Of a stretch of DNA of 11,505 nucleotides, positions 1-6,737 are shown in pieces. Location: the NCBI GenBank assembly GCA_030049955.1, contig JASIJX010000374.1, positions 1-11,505 of the forward strand, in the 5' to 3' direction. A program made the position numbers and the translations under genes. The stretch is from Acidobacteriaceae bacterium (lineage in GTDB: Bacteria > Acidobacteriota > Terriglobia > Terriglobales > Acidobacteriaceae). The notes beneath the pieces are model-generated. The model was not told where the DNA came from. It searched no databases and saw only the letters and a program-made list of their open reading frames with translations. Within the stretch, counting starts at the first letter, position 1, and every line of letters starts with the position of its first letter.

Positions 1-1
1 C

Positions 2-358
2 GTTCCCGCCTATCATCCTTCGGCTCCGCTGAAGGTAAGCGCGCTGCCGCCCATTCTGACTCCGGCTCAACTGACTGGCTCGAATTCGCGATATCCATGG
101 CAATTGCACGCATACCAGCAGGCGGCGAAGATCGGGAATGTGCTCTATCAGCTCCCCTGCAACTGCCGCTGCGACCGCGCACTGGGCCACACCAGCCTGC
201 GCAGCTGCTTCGAGACGCTGCACGGCGCCGAGTGCTCCACGTGCGCTCAGGAGGGCTTCTTCGCTTACCAGCAGACGAAGCTGGGCAAGACGCCCGCCGA
301 GATCCGCGCCCTGATCGCGCAGCACGCGTACGAGAGCATCGATCTGGAGCAGCAGTAA
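2..358 (+). CDS. CYCXC-family cysteine-motif protein, 5' end cut off by window
   Basis: This reading frame is open from the first bases of the window and stops with TAA at 356-358, so about 118 C-terminal residues are present and the start lies outside. The core carries the cysteine cluster PCNCRCD, then GHxSLRSCF, then a CSTC pair and a closing alpha-helical segment (FFAYQQTKLGKTPAEIRALI). This order matches the CYCXC/PCYCGC family of small, usually exported or lipid-anchored proteins whose cysteines are thought to bind metal or act in redox chemistry; their precise role is not established. Some family members contain selenocysteine, but no in-frame TGA occurs here, so this one uses ordinary cysteines. 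The canonical PCYCGC motif is degenerate here (tyrosine to asparagine, glycine to arginine). A signal peptide would lie in the missing part. The gene ends 163 bp before the tmRNA. Confidence 0.75.
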   Translation, partial: VPAYHPSAPLKVSALPPILTPAQLTGSNSRYPWQLHAYQQAAKIGNVLYQLPCNCRCDRALGHTSLRSCFETLHGAECSTCAQEGFFAYQQTKLGKTPAEIRALIAQHAYESIDLEQQ

Positions 359-521
359 GGTACCTGACCGGCGTCGAGATTGGAATCAGCGTAGAATGGA
401 GGTAGATGCAGCACGAGCCGGTTGTTCCGGTTCGCACCCGCCGGCCTTCTTTCATCATTGAATGGATGCCGGGATTTGCGGGGCCCCATCGACCGGTCTT
501 CGTCGAAGGGGGTGGAAAAGT

Positions 522-874
522 GGGGGCGTCACGGTTTCGACGGGATCGATTGCGGCACAGGAGGCATGCCGGGGTGTGGGCACCCGTAATCGCCTGCAAA
601 ACAAAAGTTGCCAACCAAGAACTGGCACTTGCTGCTTAATTAACTAAGCAGCCGTCCGCCGCGGCTTTGCCTGTGGGCTGCGAACGGGCGTCGCACAGCA
701 GGCTGGTGATTGGCCCTCGGTCCGTGGGCCGGTCATAAGATCATCGGACTAGCTTCCGGCGCATCTTGTCCGCTCTGAGCGCCGCGGAGCGAAACCCAAC
801 GGAACGGACTGAGCATGGAGTCTCCTGGCTGACAACGATTTCGGACGCGGGTTCGACTCCCGCCGCCTCCACCA
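522..874 (+). ncRNA. ssrA: tmRNA (transfer-messenger RNA)
   Basis: tmRNA rescues stalled ribosomes: its alanyl-tRNA-like part enters the A site and its internal frame adds a degradation tag. The 5' end GGGGGCG (522-528) pairs with GCCTCC plus the preceding C just before the ACCA at 871-874 to give a 7-bp acceptor stem with one G-U pair. The conserved 5' block GTCACGGTTTCGACGGGAT follows at once, and the 3' end carries a T-arm-like GGGTTCGACTCCC and an encoded CCA. The resume codon and tag frame lie at 610-639. The length, 353 nt, is normal for a one-piece tmRNA, and nothing suggests a permuted form. No clear -35/-10 pair is visible upstream, so the promoter is not called. The 3' ends of tmRNA genes are common landing sites for integrating elements, which fits the gene remnants that follow. 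Confidence 0.97.
610..639 (+). other. tmRNA proteolysis-tag reading frame (ANQELALAA)
   Basis: The resume codon GCC at 610-612 follows the usual AGTT/AGTC context. The frame encodes ANQELALAA and ends at TAA (637-639), with a second TAA at 641-643 in another frame. The ALAA tail is the standard C-terminal degron recognised by ClpXP-type proteases. The N-terminal ANQE part is a variation on the usual ANxx start. Confidence 0.9.
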
Positions 875-880
875 GCCTTT

Positions 881-897
881 GCCCTCTTTCAGAGGGC
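881..897 (+). terminator. Stem-loop just downstream of tmRNA (candidate terminator/processing stem)
   Basis: GCCCTCT (881-887) and AGAGGGC (891-897) form a perfect 7-bp stem with a TTC loop, starting 6 nt after the tmRNA CCA. There is no T-run after it, so it is either a non-canonical terminator or a 3' processing or stability element for ssrA. Confidence 0.5.
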
Positions 898-950
898 TAC
901 GGCTCGGCAACCAACACCAATGATCTGATAGGCTTGAGTGTCCAAAAAGG

Positions 951-990
951 GCGAAGGCTGTCGCGCCGAAGCCTTAGCGGAGGCGGACCA
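951..990 (+). repeat. GC-rich repeat-like unit ahead of GIY-YIG remnant
   Basis: The segment contains three near-copies of one word in 40 bases (GCGAAGGC, GCCGAAGCC, GCGGAGGC), and GGCT/AGCC arms at its centre can form a small hairpin. It ends a few bases before the GTG start of the GIY-YIG remnant. From memory, similar GC-rich words precede GIY-YIG genes in several soil bacteria. I cannot verify copy number in this genome from the window, so its status as a dispersed repeat is inferred. Confidence 0.35.
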
Positions 991-993
991 ATC

Positions 994-1056
994 GTGAAGT
1001 ACGTCTACATCCTTGAGAGCCTCGCTGTAAAAGAGCATTTTTATACCGAGGTCTGA
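994..1056 (+). pseudogene. Truncated GIY-YIG nuclease remnant (N-terminal ~17 codons)
   Basis: Starting at GTG 994 the frame reads VKYVYILESL, then a few residues, then EHFYTEV and a TGA stop at 1054-1056. The KYVYILESL...HFYxG pattern is the opening of small UPF0213/YhbQ-type GIY-YIG endonuclease-domain proteins, normally 80-100 residues. Homology is lost right after HFYT, so the catalytic arginine and glutamate regions are gone and no product can be active. The remnant sits 120 bp behind the tmRNA end, in the position of a decayed mobile or accessory gene. The match is short, hence moderate confidence, but the residues are the most conserved of the N-terminus. Confidence 0.6.
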
Positions 1057-1217
1057 AGGACTTGTTTTTGTCATCTATATTAATGCCCTTTTGTTAAGCC
1101 ATCAGCTCCAAGTGGCGGTCAGCGTCATTCGAACTCGTCTCGATGCGATGATGATGCCCGCGATGGACAGCCAAACTCCCCCGGAGAGGCAAGAGATGAG
1201 ATATCCCAGAGAGGTCT
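1057..1217. other. Gene-poor stretch with one unassigned hydrophobic minus-strand frame
   Basis: No intact gene is seen here. On the minus strand a frame open from 1254 to a TGA at 1104-1102 contains a hydrophobic run with basic flank (SGGVWLSIAGIIIASRR), as at the end of a small membrane protein. It has no credible start and I cannot assign it. It may be another decayed gene end or chance. From about 1461 to 1561, beyond the MgtC remnant, I see nothing beyond a possible upstream sequence. Confidence 0.3.
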
Positions 1218-1460
1218 GACGATCAGAACCAGTATCGCTGCTCCGCCTCAATAACTACAATGTGGTGAGCCGAGTAGTTTGCTAAGCAGTCCAAGCAGCG
1301 CCGACATGGTGAAGGTGCGAACACCAATGTCTTTGTTGGACCATTCGTGTTCAAATCCAACCGGCAGACCGAGCGCCAGTGCCACGACGGTCTTGACGGC
1401 GATCTCAACCGCCGGGAACACCAGATTTCCGCCGTGAAAGGCTTGCAACCAATCTTGCAT
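1218..1460 (-). pseudogene. Frameshifted MgtC/SapB-family membrane protein remnant
   Basis: From the ATG at 1460, with GGAGGGA about 12 nt upstream and AGG directly abutting, the frame reads an N-terminus followed by VVALALGLPVGFEHEWSNKD and IGVRTFTMSALLGLLSKLLG. This is the signature of MgtC/SapB proteins, especially those with a C-terminal DUF4010 half (usually about 400 residues): helix, L-x-x-G-x-E-x-E-W, then G-x-R-T-F/H and a second helix. The frame hits TGA at 1250-1248. Near 1262 the homologous-looking text moves to another frame (HIVVI), and from 1247 it returns to the first frame as GGAAILVLIV before ending. The gene is therefore broken by small indels and lacks most of its length. 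MgtC proteins are inner-membrane proteins linked to magnesium limitation or virulence; this copy is non-functional. Confidence 0.65.
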
Positions 1461-1561
1461 CCTCCAGTTCCCTCCGGGCGGGGATCACGAGGCGGGAATG
1501 ACGGAACCAGATTGGGCTAACGGCGCGAGCCTCGCGAACTGATTAGGATGCGAAAGTACCT

Positions 1562-2413
1562 TCACCTGAGGAAGTGGTGGACATTTTCTGCAATCCATTG
1601 GTCAATTGAAAGGGGTTTCTTGCCCAGGATCTGCTCGACCTCGTCCGTCACAGCATCAAGCCGTCCCTCGCGGATCGCACGCCACAGCGCAACGTGCGCT
1701 TCGGTCTCCTCAGCAGATCCGCTCACAGCAGAATAACGTTCGCGAGCCTCATCGTCAGAAATTGCTTCGAACCGCAAGGGCCTTCCAATCGCCTTGGAGA
1801 TCATTTGAGTTGCTTCACTGAAGTTAAGCGCTGCAGGTCCTGTGATTGGAAGGACGCGGCCCACGTATTCCTCGCTGAGTAGCGCTGCGGCCGAGACAGC
1901 GGCGATGTCGTCGGGATGAATAAAGGGTCGGCGCCCGTCTCCCGTTGAGGATCGCACAATACCTTCAGTCTTGATTGCGTGCTTCCAGGCAAGCAGATTA
2001 GTCATAAATCCCGTCGGCCGAACAAAAGTAAATGGCACTCCCGAAACTCGTATCGCTGCTTCACCCTTTTCGTGCCATGCTCCAATGGCAAGGCCGTGCT
2101 CGACGTCGAGAGATGACAGCTTGACTATTCGTCCGACACCCTCTTCCCTGGCTATCGAGGCGGCAATCATATCCCGTTGCGGGATTTCAGGTCCAACATT
2201 AACCAGGAACAGGGTGTTAATACCATGCACAGCTTGACGCGTTGTAGCTGGGTCAGCGAGATCACCCAGATAAATATCAACACTCTCTCCAAAGAGCGCT
2301 CGTGCCTTCTCCGCGCTTCGCGCAAGAACCCGCGGACGGATTTGCCGATCGAGCAACCGTCTGACAACCCTCGCTCCAATGTCGCCGGTTGCGCCTGTGA
2401 TCAAAAAAATCAT
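1562..2413 (-). CDS. NmrA-like NAD(P)-binding oxidoreductase (atypical SDR)
   Basis: The 283-residue protein starts MIFLITGATGDIG, with the G7-x-x-G10-x-x-G13 Rossmann motif of atypical short-chain dehydrogenases. A basic residue pair after the second strand (VLARSAEK) suggests NADP preference. FVRPTGFMTNL and a RPFIHPDDIAAV segment are typical of the NmrA/QOR2-like group, and the classical catalytic YxxxK is absent. Family members reduce quinones or act as redox-sensing NAD(P)-binding proteins; the substrate here is unknown. I chose the ATG at 2413 because AGGGG lies 5 nt upstream and the Rossmann motif begins at once; an upstream ATG at 2470 would add 19 poorly fitting residues. The gene diverges from the TetR gene at 2593 across a ~180-bp intergenic region, so it is a likely target of that regulator. 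Expected cytoplasmic. Full length, no defects seen. Confidence 0.88.
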   Translation of the reverse strand: MIFLITGATGDIGARVVRRLLDRQIRPRVLARSAEKARALFGESVDIYLGDLADPATTRQAVHGINTLFLVNVGPEIPQRDMIAASIAREEGVGRIVKLSSLDVEHGLAIGAWHEKGEAAIRVSGVPFTFVRPTGFMTNLLAWKHAIKTEGIVRSSTGDGRRPFIHPDDIAAVSAAALLSEEYVGRVLPITGPAALNFSEATQMISKAIGRPLRFEAISDDEARERYSAVSGSAEETEAHVALWRAIREGRLDAVTDEVEQILGKKPLSIDQWIAENVHHFLR

Positions 2414-2568
2414 TTTGCCCCTCACTATGAGCGACGCCGCACGATGCGTGCGCCTCGCCCTCATAGACAAGATTACGTTCAGGCGAAGCTATGTCTACTC
2501 GCTTTCGGTCAATGTTCAAGGGCCTAATCTATATGGGCTGGTGCGAGATTATTAAAAGAAAGCTCACA

Positions 2569-2585
2569 TTATCAGATAAACTGAT
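2569..2585. promoter_or_regulatory. Candidate TetR operator (overlapping palindromes) before tetR-type gene
   Basis: Two perfect inverted repeats overlap: TTATC-A-GATAA (2569-2579) and ATCAG-ATAAA-CTGAT (2571-2585). They end 7 bp before the TetR start codon and lie in the intergenic region shared with the divergent NmrA-type gene. That is where an autoregulatory TetR operator is expected. The CTGAT/ATCAG half-sites recur upstream of the FAD monooxygenase gene. Confidence 0.55.
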
Positions 2586-2592
2586 TTGCACT

Positions 2593-3210
2593 ATGAGGAA
2601 AACGACGCAAGACTCGGCAAGGCGGCGCAAGCCAACTCAAGCGCGCGCGAAGGCGACGGTAGAAGCGATGTTAGAAGCAGTCGTGAGGCTTCTCAAACGC
2701 GGGGGCACATCCGCTATTACCACGAACCGCATCGCCCAGACGGCAGGCGTAAGTATCGGCTCTGTCTATCAGTATTTCCCCAATAAGCGAGCTATCTTCA
2801 TCGCTCTCCATGAGCGGCACCTCCGCGATGTGGATCGTGTGATCGAGCGGAGAATCAGTGAAAGCACAAGTGAATCGCTTGATCATCTTGTCGGTTCATT
2901 GATTGACGGGATGATTGATATTCATGCAGCCGATCCAAGACTCTCGGTCCTGCTCGATTCAGAGGTGCCTCATCGCGCGGATGGATCCCGAGAATTCTCC
3001 ATCAGGCAGCATGAGAGCTTCCGCGCTGCGCTTGTTCCGCATGCGAAGAGCATAGGTGGGAGAATGAAGTTAGACGTGCGGGCGTTCCTGCTGGGCAACA
3101 TGGTGAACGCATTTGGCCACGCTCTTGTGCTGCATCGGCCTTCTGGTCTTTCGCTCCGCGGCGCGAGGGCTGAAGTGTGCAAGGCGATCGTATTGTCTCT
3201 GCGGTCTTGA
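2593..3210 (+). CDS. TetR/AcrR-family transcriptional regulator
   Basis: The 205-residue protein has the TetR N-terminal helix-turn-helix at about residues 22-67. ITTNRIAQTAGVSIGSVYQY is the DNA-recognition element, followed by FPNKRAIF at the start of helix 4. The rest (to about 200) is helical and variable, as in ligand-binding TetR C-terminal domains. An upstream ATG at 2491 would add 34 residues that would cross the operator-like palindrome, so I chose the ATG at 2593; no strong Shine-Dalgarno sequence precedes it. A basic leader (RRRKPTQARAK) precedes the DNA-binding domain, which is common. The gene is divergent from the NmrA-type oxidoreductase and 183 bp upstream of the FAD monooxygenase on the same strand. 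The simplest reading is a local repressor of one or both enzymes, released by a small-molecule substrate. Confidence 0.9.
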   Translation: MRKTTQDSARRRKPTQARAKATVEAMLEAVVRLLKRGGTSAITTNRIAQTAGVSIGSVYQYFPNKRAIFIALHERHLRDVDRVIERRISESTSESLDHLVGSLIDGMIDIHAADPRLSVLLDSEVPHRADGSREFSIRQHESFRAALVPHAKSIGGRMKLDVRAFLLGNMVNAFGHALVLHRPSGLSLRGARAEVCKAIVLSLRS

Positions 3211-3230
3211 TTTGCCAATTGCGTGGCAAA
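3211..3230 (+). terminator. Stem-loop directly after TetR stop codon
   Basis: TTTGCCA (3211-3217) and TGGCAAA (3224-3230) form a perfect 7-bp inverted repeat around ATTGCG, starting on the base after the TGA. No T-run follows, so it may be a weak terminator, an mRNA end-stabilising stem, or an operator for the downstream gene. Confidence 0.4.
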
Positions 3231-3263
3231 AGTCTAAGGAATGCCGAAAACTTGTCTTGACGC

Positions 3264-3309
3264 CTGATCTTCGCGAATCAGACTTGCGAGTGATGATATG
3301 GCCTATCAG
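3264..3309. promoter_or_regulatory. Cluster of ATCAG/CTGAT half-sites upstream of the FAD monooxygenase
   Basis: CTGAT (3264-3268) and ATCAG (3277-3281) form an inverted pair around an 8-bp spacer containing TTCGCGAA, and a third ATCAG lies at 3305-3309. The same half-site makes the palindrome before the TetR gene (2571-2585). A TTGACG hexamer at 3257-3262 could be a -35 box, but no good -10 box follows. Candidate regulator binding region by shared half-sites only; the spacing differs from the first site (8 versus 5 bp). Confidence 0.35.
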
Positions 3310-3393
3310 GAAGAGACTGCAAAATCTGCGAGATCCGTACGCTGGTACATTTTCGTTTTGGTTTAAGACGATTACGATGAATTTGGAGAAGAT

Positions 3394-4953
3394 ATGGGTG
3401 TGGGAGAGATTCAGGTTTTGATTGTGGGAGCAGGACCCACAGGCTTGGCATTGGCGTGTGATCTGGCGCGTCGCGGCGTACGATTTCGCATTATTGATAA
3501 AGCCCGCGAGTACTTTATTGGATCGAAGGGGAAGGGGCTGCAACCTCGCAGTCTGGAGGTAATGGACGATTTCGCGATCGTCGAGCAGGTGGTGAGCAAC
3601 GGCAGATTCCATATCCCCTTTCGAGGCTATGAGGGATCCAAGGTTCTCGGCGAGAAGGACATTCACGAGGGCCGTACTCCCACACCGAGTACGCCGTATG
3701 CGAGCCCGCTGATCACGCCGCAGTGGCGTGTCGAGGAGGCATTACGAGGGCTCCTCGAAAGAAACGGAGGACGGGTAGAGCTGGCAACCGAACTGATCAT
3801 GATCGAACAGAAAGAGGGCTTTGTTTTCGCGACAGTTCAGCATGGAGGCAAGACGGAAGTCCTGTGCTGTCAGTATCTGGTCGCCGCCGATGGCGGTAGA
3901 AGCTTTGTTCGCAAGTTTCTTCAGGTTCCTTTCGAAGGTGAGACCTGGAAGGACGAACGTATGTACGTTGGTGACGTGCGGCTGCGAGGACTTGACCGCG
4001 AGGCGTGGCATTCGTGGCCCAATCATCCCGATGGCTGGCTCGCGCTCTGTCCTCTGCCGTCCACCGACACATATCAGTTTCAGGCCCAGGTGCCTCCAAA
4101 TGAAGAGCGCGAACCATCACTCCAGGTGTTTCGCGAAATTGTCAGCAGTCGCACGGGCGGCATGGATATCGAGTTGACGGATGCTCCTTGGCTCTCGCTG
4201 TATCACGTCAACGTGCGGATGGTTTCGAAATATCGCATTGGACGTGTGTTCCTGGCCGGCGACGCGGCACATGTCCATTCTCCCGCCGGTGGACAGGGCA
4301 TGAATACGGGTATCCAGGATGCGTACAACCTCGGATGGAAGCTCGCAGCCGTCCTGAAGGGTGCACCGGATAACCTGCTCGACACTTACGAAGAGGAGCG
4401 GTTACCGGTTGCGGCCAATGTCCTTGGGTTAAGCAGCAAGCTATACAAGCAGATCTCCAATGAAGCTGAGGAAAAAATGCGCCGTGATGCGGTGACTCTG
4501 CAACTCGGCATCACTTACAAAGAGATGTCCTTGAGCATCAACTCGGGCAAACCCGCTGTAAAGATCGCCGCAGGAGACCGCGCCCCAGACGCTCCGGGTC
4601 TGAAGAGCAACGGCGAGGGGGTTCGGCTGTTCGACCTTTTTCGTGGGCCACATTTCACTCTGCTGAGGCTCTTTTCTGATGGAGAATTCGGGATTGGCGC
4701 ACATCCGGACATCAAGCGCGTGGACGTCAGGCAAACAAGAACAGAGCCCGAAGATGAGGCGCAAATGTTCGTCGATGCCTTTGGAAATCTGGCGGCTGCA
4801 TACGGTGACGGGAACGGCGAATACATACTCGTTCGCCCGGACGGGTATGTCGGATGGATCGGATCACGTGAGCACATGACGGATTTCAGTGCATATTTCG
4901 CTCGTGTCTCGCGCTTGCGGCCCCCAACCGAATCATCTCCGGTGATTGTCTGA
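3394..4953 (+). CDS. Class A FAD-dependent aromatic monooxygenase
   Basis: The 519-residue protein has the three fingerprints of single-component flavin hydroxylases. They are GAGPTG at residues 12-17 (FAD ADP-binding), the DG motif VAADGGRSFVR around 164-173 (FAD and NAD(P)H contact), and FLAGDAAHVHSPAGGQGMNTG around 286-306 (GD motif, FAD ribityl binding). A C-terminal domain (about 390-505, with AGDRAPDAPG and ILVRPDGYVGWIG) resembles the thioredoxin-like extension of the phenol hydroxylase/MhpA/polyketide hydroxylase and rifampicin monooxygenase branch. Such enzymes use NAD(P)H and oxygen to hydroxylate an aromatic ring; the substrate cannot be read from sequence. The ATG at 3394 is preceded by GGAGA (3385-3389), a good ribosome-binding site. 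The gene follows a TetR regulator on the same strand and may share its control. It appears complete. Confidence 0.93.
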   Translation: MGVGEIQVLIVGAGPTGLALACDLARRGVRFRIIDKAREYFIGSKGKGLQPRSLEVMDDFAIVEQVVSNGRFHIPFRGYEGSKVLGEKDIHEGRTPTPSTPYASPLITPQWRVEEALRGLLERNGGRVELATELIMIEQKEGFVFATVQHGGKTEVLCCQYLVAADGGRSFVRKFLQVPFEGETWKDERMYVGDVRLRGLDREAWHSWPNHPDGWLALCPLPSTDTYQFQAQVPPNEEREPSLQVFREIVSSRTGGMDIELTDAPWLSLYHVNVRMVSKYRIGRVFLAGDAAHVHSPAGGQGMNTGIQDAYNLGWKLAAVLKGAPDNLLDTYEEERLPVAANVLGLSSKLYKQISNEAEEKMRRDAVTLQLGITYKEMSLSINSGKPAVKIAAGDRAPDAPGLKSNGEGVRLFDLFRGPHFTLLRLFSDGEFGIGAHPDIKRVDVRQTRTEPEDEAQMFVDAFGNLAAAYGDGNGEYILVRPDGYVGWIGSREHMTDFSAYFARVSRLRPPTESSPVIV

Positions 4954-4956
4954 GGG

Positions 4957-5085
4957 CTACACTTCGATGGATAATATGCCAACCAGCTCCTCGACCTTGG
5001 GCTTCAATTGATAAGCGCCCAGCAGCTTCGTCACCACTTTTCCCCCGCTCACCGTCATCGTAGCTCGCAAGCCATAGGAGTGCAT
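4957..5085 (-). other. Unrecognised short reading frame, 42 codons, possible gene remnant
   Basis: On the minus strand a frame from ATG 5085 to TAG 4959-4957 encodes 42 residues with protein-like composition (MHSYGLRATMTVSGG, then KVVTKLLGAYQLKPKVEELV and a short tail). The frame is open further upstream to about 5169 (including ETANQSPFFQFAAKRKPRM), reaching the 3' end of the second TetR gene, but no start codon or ribosome-binding site is found there. I do not recognise a family. It could be the 3' end of a decayed gene whose 5' part was replaced by the TetR/methyltransferase pair, or a small protein. It is convergent with the FAD monooxygenase, whose stop codon lies 3 bp away. Confidence 0.3.
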
Positions 5086-5161
5086 CCTCGGCTTTCGCTT
5101 CGCAGCGAACTGGAAAAAGGGGCTTTGATTTGCCGTCTCAACCGTCGATGACCCTCGAGCG

Positions 5162-5797
5162 TCATCGATTCACAGCTTCCAGTTCGGTGGCTTTCGCAGC
5201 TCCACTCAGTGCCTGCAAAAGTGAGTTCAGCAATTCCTTGTGCGGCTCCACAGAAAACTTCTCGTCCCATTCCCGTTGCAACACCAGGCCGTGAAAAGTC
5301 GCTATGAGGAAGCATGCGAGCGCCTCCGGATCAGCCCAGTCCGCAATTGCGCCCTCCCTCTGAGAGGTCGTGAGAACTTCTGAAATGAGCTTGCGAGGCT
5401 CCTCAAAGCTCCGCCGAACTAGCCGCCGGATGTTCTGATTGCGCTGTGCTTCTGCCCACAGTTGCACGCTGACACGACGCCGAAGACGTTCTTTAGGATT
5501 GTCTAGTTCGTCCAAAAAGGCATCGCGAACACGCTCCAGCCTCCCATGCGCTGGGCCAGCGTCAATTGCGTCTCTTAGAAGGCGCTCCTCCTTCGCCTGG
5601 CGTTGATTGGCAATGGCTTCGATGATCTCATCCTTGCTTTCGAAATAGTTATAGATGGCGCCTGGGCTTAGCCCGGATTCGCGAACAATGTCCTGCATCG
5701 TTGTCCTATGAAAACCATCCCTCGAGAAGCACACAAGCGCCGCGTCCAGAATTTCTTCACGCCGCGAGGCGAGGTATTCTTTGCTCACTTTAGGCAA
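5162..5797 (-). CDS. TetR/AcrR-family transcriptional regulator, coupled to methyltransferase
   Basis: The 211-residue protein carries a textbook TetR helix-turn-helix: RREEILDAALVCFSRDGFH, then TTMQDIVRESGLSPGAIYNY at about residues 32-51, then FESKDEII. The C-terminal ligand domain (about 75-205) contains an RRVSVQLWAEAQRN helix, common in regulators of the YfiR/BetI-like group. The start codon overlaps the end of the methyltransferase gene by 8 bp, so the two are very likely co-transcribed and translationally coupled, with this gene second. The palindrome on the methyltransferase promoter (6738-6763) is the natural autoregulatory operator. The ligand may be a substrate or product of the methyltransferase. 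The start MPKVSKEYLA sits at the usual distance before the DNA-binding domain. Confidence 0.92.
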   Translation of the reverse strand: MPKVSKEYLASRREEILDAALVCFSRDGFHRTTMQDIVRESGLSPGAIYNYFESKDEIIEAIANQRQAKEERLLRDAIDAGPAHGRLERVRDAFLDELDNPKERLRRRVSVQLWAEAQRNQNIRRLVRRSFEEPRKLISEVLTTSQREGAIADWADPEALACFLIATFHGLVLQREWDEKFSVEPHKELLNSLLQALSGAAKATELEAVNR

Positions 5798-6716
5798 TGA
5801 GCACCTCCTTGGCCCGGTTCGGCCCGCGGTACGCGGCCCGTTTCGCGACCTGCGCCAGAACTACGTGATAGAACTCATAGCCCTTGATCCGAGCAGACTC
5901 TTTGTAGTACTGGTTCCGGTATTCGGCAGCGGAAAGATCGTAGTTCAATTCGAGGCCGCATTCCTCAAGAAAATCGGCCGCCCGACCTGGTTGGATTCCG
6001 AAAGTCCATGGCTCCTTGAGTCGCGCAAATGCCTTCTGCACTTCTCTGCCGCCGATGAAATTTCCAGGATTTTCAAGGACAGCTCGATCGACATAGGTGA
6101 ATGCGAGTGCAGTGCCTTGAGCCAGACCGCCGATGAATGAGAGCGTCGATCTGACCGCTTCTTCGGTGAGATAGTTTGAAACGCCCTCCCACACAAATAG
6201 ACTTCGCTGAAGCGGATTGAAGCCTGCCGCCTGGAGCGATTCAGGCAGTGGATCTCGTTGAAAATTCAATGGGAGGTACTTTACGTGTTCAGGCAATGCT
6301 CCTAGGGCATGTGCAATCCGCGCCCTCTTGACTCTTGATGTGTTCGGGTGGTCGACTTCAAAAAACTGCGCCCGTTCGGCGCCAGCGATTCGGTAGGCGC
6401 GGGAATCAAATCCCGCTCCCAGAAGGACAATTTGCGAAATACCATTTGCGACAGCCGAGGCAACGTAATCGTCGATCAAACGGGTTCGGGCAATGAGCGA
6501 GGTTCGAGATCCCGGCCAGCGTAGGTCAATGTATCTGCAAAGCAATGCCGCGCAAATGGAATTGCGACAAAGCTTAGCGACGAGCCGAAACGAAGGGGTG
6601 AGAAATTCCTCGGCGATCCAGTCTCTGACGATCCGATCGCTTGGTCGGCGCGCCCATTCGATCGCTCGAAACAGCGCATTATGCTCCGCCGTCCGGCTGG
6701 GACTGTGTTCTTTCAT
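5790..6716 (-). CDS. Class I SAM-dependent methyltransferase, TIGR00027/LCM-like
   Basis: The 308-residue protein belongs to the leucine-carboxyl-methyltransferase-like group typified by TIGR00027. The SAM-binding motif I is QIVLLGAGFDSRAYR (residues 95-109). An acidic residue at the end of the second strand lies in FFEVDHP (E120/D122), and FVWEGVSNYL (174-183) is the family's post-motif signature. Proteins of this group are frequent in mycobacteria and soil bacteria and are presumed to O-methylate small molecules; substrates are mostly unknown. GGAGG lies 10 nt before the ATG. The gene is first in a two-gene unit with the TetR regulator, whose start overlaps its last codons. Its promoter has a consensus TATAAT box covered by a near-perfect palindrome, so expression is probably repressed until a ligand appears. 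No truncation is seen. Confidence 0.9.
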   Translation of the reverse strand: MKEHSPSRTAEHNALFRAIEWARRPSDRIVRDWIAEEFLTPSFRLVAKLCRNSICAALLCRYIDLRWPGSRTSLIARTRLIDDYVASAVANGISQIVLLGAGFDSRAYRIAGAERAQFFEVDHPNTSRVKRARIAHALGALPEHVKYLPLNFQRDPLPESLQAAGFNPLQRSLFVWEGVSNYLTEEAVRSTLSFIGGLAQGTALAFTYVDRAVLENPGNFIGGREVQKAFARLKEPWTFGIQPGRAADFLEECGLELNYDLSAAEYRNQYYKESARIKGYEFYHVVLAQVAKRAAYRGPNRAKEVLIA

Positions 6717-6737
6717 GACCTGTTTTCCTCCGTCACA

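Noticed and set aside
359..521. ssrA promoter
   Set aside because: TTGAAT near 455-461 looked like a -35 box, but no -10 hexamer follows at proper spacing and it is too far from the mature 5' end, so no promoter was called.
766..1056. 96-codon plus-strand frame running out of the tmRNA
   Set aside because: Its first third lies inside ssrA. Only the last 20 codons, from GTG 994, look like protein, and they are listed as the GIY-YIG remnant.
2177..2527. 116-codon plus-strand frame
   Set aside because: Antisense to the NmrA-type gene, with no start signal or domain.
3070..3666. 198-codon minus-strand frame spanning the TetR/monooxygenase junction
   Set aside because: It overlaps two well-supported genes on the other strand, lacks a ribosome-binding site, and shows no domain pattern.
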